A DNA stretch of 6,868 nt from JALOOE01 sp964423545. Lineage in GTDB: Bacteria > Chloroflexota > Anaerolineae > CG2-30-64-16. Shown one piece after another: positions 6,213-6,868 of this stretch. The notes beneath the pieces are model-generated. The model saw nothing but the letters and a program-made list of their open reading frames with translations, had not been told where the DNA came from and did not search any database. Position 1 is the first letter of the stretch, and every line of letters begins with the position of its first letter. Made by a program: the position numbers and the translations under genes. Location of the stretch: contig CAYRFV010000292.1 of NCBI GenBank assembly GCA_964423545.1, positions 1-6,868 on the forward strand, read 5' to 3'.

Positions 6213-6489
6213 ACACACTTGATCCGGGGCAAACGGCGTTCATGCCTTCGGACCGGGTCTCCGCAGATCTGCGCACTCCGGCGCACAGCGGTTCCGGGAT
6301 GTATAAGGTTTGTTTAACTTTGGGCCTCTGCTTACTGCGTTCCGCACGCAGCAGCGCGATGCTCTCTTGCGTGTGTGGAGATGGCTTCGTCCACGAAAAC
6401 AGCTAAGGGGCAAAGTCGTGAGCTTAGCGACGTTATTCAATCCAGTTGCCGCCGCTGCGGCCGCAGCAAAGCCGAGCAGCCGGCCGGAC
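6213..6489. other. 277 bp without a convincing gene
   Basis: Open frames here have unusual composition and no good ribosome binding site. The stretch contains a possible FNR/ANR-type site near its left end, a 12-base palindrome (CGCAGATCTGCG, 6262-6273) and a six-pair hairpin (CTGCGT 6335-6340 with ACGCAG 6346-6351). It probably contains the regulatory region upstream of the ABC ATPase gene, but no -35/-10 pair is clear. Confidence 0.4.
6219..6232. promoter_or_regulatory. Possible FNR/ANR/DNR-type binding site
   Basis: TTGATCCGGGGCAA compared with the consensus TTGAT-N4-ATCAA has a perfect left half and three of five bases in the right half. Sites of this form control oxygen- or NO-responsive promoters in many proteobacteria. 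It lies 7 bp right of the N gap, between the divergently oriented deacetylase and ABC ATPase genes, so it could serve either. No matching -10 element at the expected distance is obvious. Confidence 0.35.
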
Positions 6490-6645
6490 ATGGCTGCCAG
6501 CCCGGCCTTCATCCGTCTCGTCGGTCTGTCCAAGGCCTACCAGGAGGGGGACCGGCGACGCGTCGTCCTGGATGACGCCCATGCAGAGTTTACGGCCGGC
6601 GAGTTTGTCGCGCTGTTCGGGCGTGAGATACGCAGGGGTTCGTAG
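6490..6645 (+). pseudogene. ABC transporter ATPase, N-terminal fragment cut before Walker A
   Basis: From the ATG at 6490, the text FIRLVGLSKAYQEGD, then VVLDDAHAEFTAGEFVALFGR, matches the first ~45 residues of LolD/MacB-type ABC ATPases, where the next residues should be the Walker A loop (SGSGKST). Instead the frame gives EIRRGS and a TAG at 6643-6645. No Walker A, Q-loop, signature or Walker B is present, so the fragment cannot be a working ATPase. The frame is open further upstream, to a GTG at 6418 and beyond, with an alanine-rich stretch; ATG 6490 is preferred because family homology begins there, although its ribosome binding site is weak. The break coincides with the start of a low-GC minus-strand reading frame, so this is either a true rearrangement or an assembly error. 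Confidence 0.65.
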
Positions 6646-6868
6646 CGAGCGCAACATCGGCCGCACGATCTCGCTGCCCAGTTGACGCAACGCCAGTGCG
6701 GCGCGTTCGTGAATCGGTTCGGACGGATTCCAATAATCGCTCACGCATTGCCACAACAAATTGCCGCGACGAACGACGGCGAAAACCTGTTGCAACAACA
6801 CCATCGTGAAAAACGTCCGGAAGAGCATCAACAACGTCGAGGCCGGCCAGCGAGCCTGTTGCACGTAC
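6600..6868 (-). CDS. Unidentified protein fragment, both ends missing (HEAT-like helices?)
   Basis: The minus strand is open from the right window edge to about 6600 with protein-like text. It runs from a hydrophobic helix (LLMLFRTFFTMVLLQQVFAVV) through RRGNLLWQCVSDYWNPSEPI and ERAALALRQLGSEIVRPML to AYLTPEQRDKLAG. Beyond that the frame only reads the antisense of the ABC ATPase fragment, so the true C-terminus is missing. The ERAALALRQLGSEIV segment resembles one HEAT-type helix pair, but that is weak. Hand-counted GC over 6721-6840 is about 51%, against 70% in the ABC fragment at 6541-6600. TTG and CAA codons are frequent, unlike the rest of the window. This suggests a different origin. 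I do not recognise the family. Confidence 0.45.

Noticed and set aside
6454..6467. Palindrome GCTGCGGCCGCAGC
   Set aside because: It is explained by runs of GC-rich alanine-type codons and has no loop; no regulatory context.
6381..6480. Small frame starting MASSTKTAKG after a GTGGAG sequence
   Set aside because: It looks attractive at first but turns into Cys/Arg-rich text and then runs out of frame through the ABC ATPase coding sequence.
1..6868. CRISPR arrays, tRNA or rRNA genes, transposase genes or insertion-sequence ends
   Set aside because: No spaced direct repeats, cloverleaf, rRNA-like text or transposase motifs were seen on either strand.

Overview
The window looks like accessory chromosomal DNA from a GC-rich Gram-negative bacterium, most likely a (beta)proteobacterium. 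That placement is an inference from codon use, AGGAG-type ribosome binding sites, a possible FNR/ANR-type site and the style of the proteins; no rRNA or other taxonomic marker is present. A run of ten Ns at 6203-6212 shows that this is a draft scaffold, probably from a metagenome. Everything to its right should be read as a separately assembled piece.

Region 1 (1-4785, all plus strand) is a row of envelope-type genes. In order they are: the 3' part of a multi-spanning membrane protein (2-445); a 97-residue conserved-looking small membrane protein (588-881); an 887-residue three-part protein (1015-3678); a 112-residue protein with an amphipathic N-terminus and a C-terminal coiled coil (3770-4108); and a GNAT-type acetyltransferase (4105-4785) that overlaps the preceding gene by four bases. 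The three-part protein joins a holin-4/DUF360-like membrane domain, a type I phosphodiesterase/alkaline-phosphatase-superfamily domain with a complete metal-ligand set, and a C-terminal Yip1-like membrane domain. A strong 12-bp perfect inverted repeat lies at 940-965, just upstream of it.

Region 2 (4806-6202, minus strand) is a PIG-L/LmbE-family zinc de-N-acetylase with an extra C-terminal domain. It converges on the acetyltransferase with only about 20 bp between the stop codons. Its 5' end is lost in the N gap.

Region 3 (6213-6868) holds about 280 bp with no convincing gene but with a possible FNR/ANR/DNR-type site. It is followed by the first ~45 codons of an ABC transporter ATPase, broken before the Walker A motif. 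This runs head-on into the 3' part of an unrelated minus-strand gene with clearly lower GC. The two meet in a ~28-bp stretch that reads plausibly on both strands, so this is either a recombination or deletion junction or an assembly chimera.

The most interesting system is the membrane phosphodiesterase with its neighbours: small membrane proteins, a coiled-coil/phasin-like protein, an acetyltransferase and a deacetylase. A shared role in lipid, glycan or envelope head-group metabolism is plausible but is inference only.
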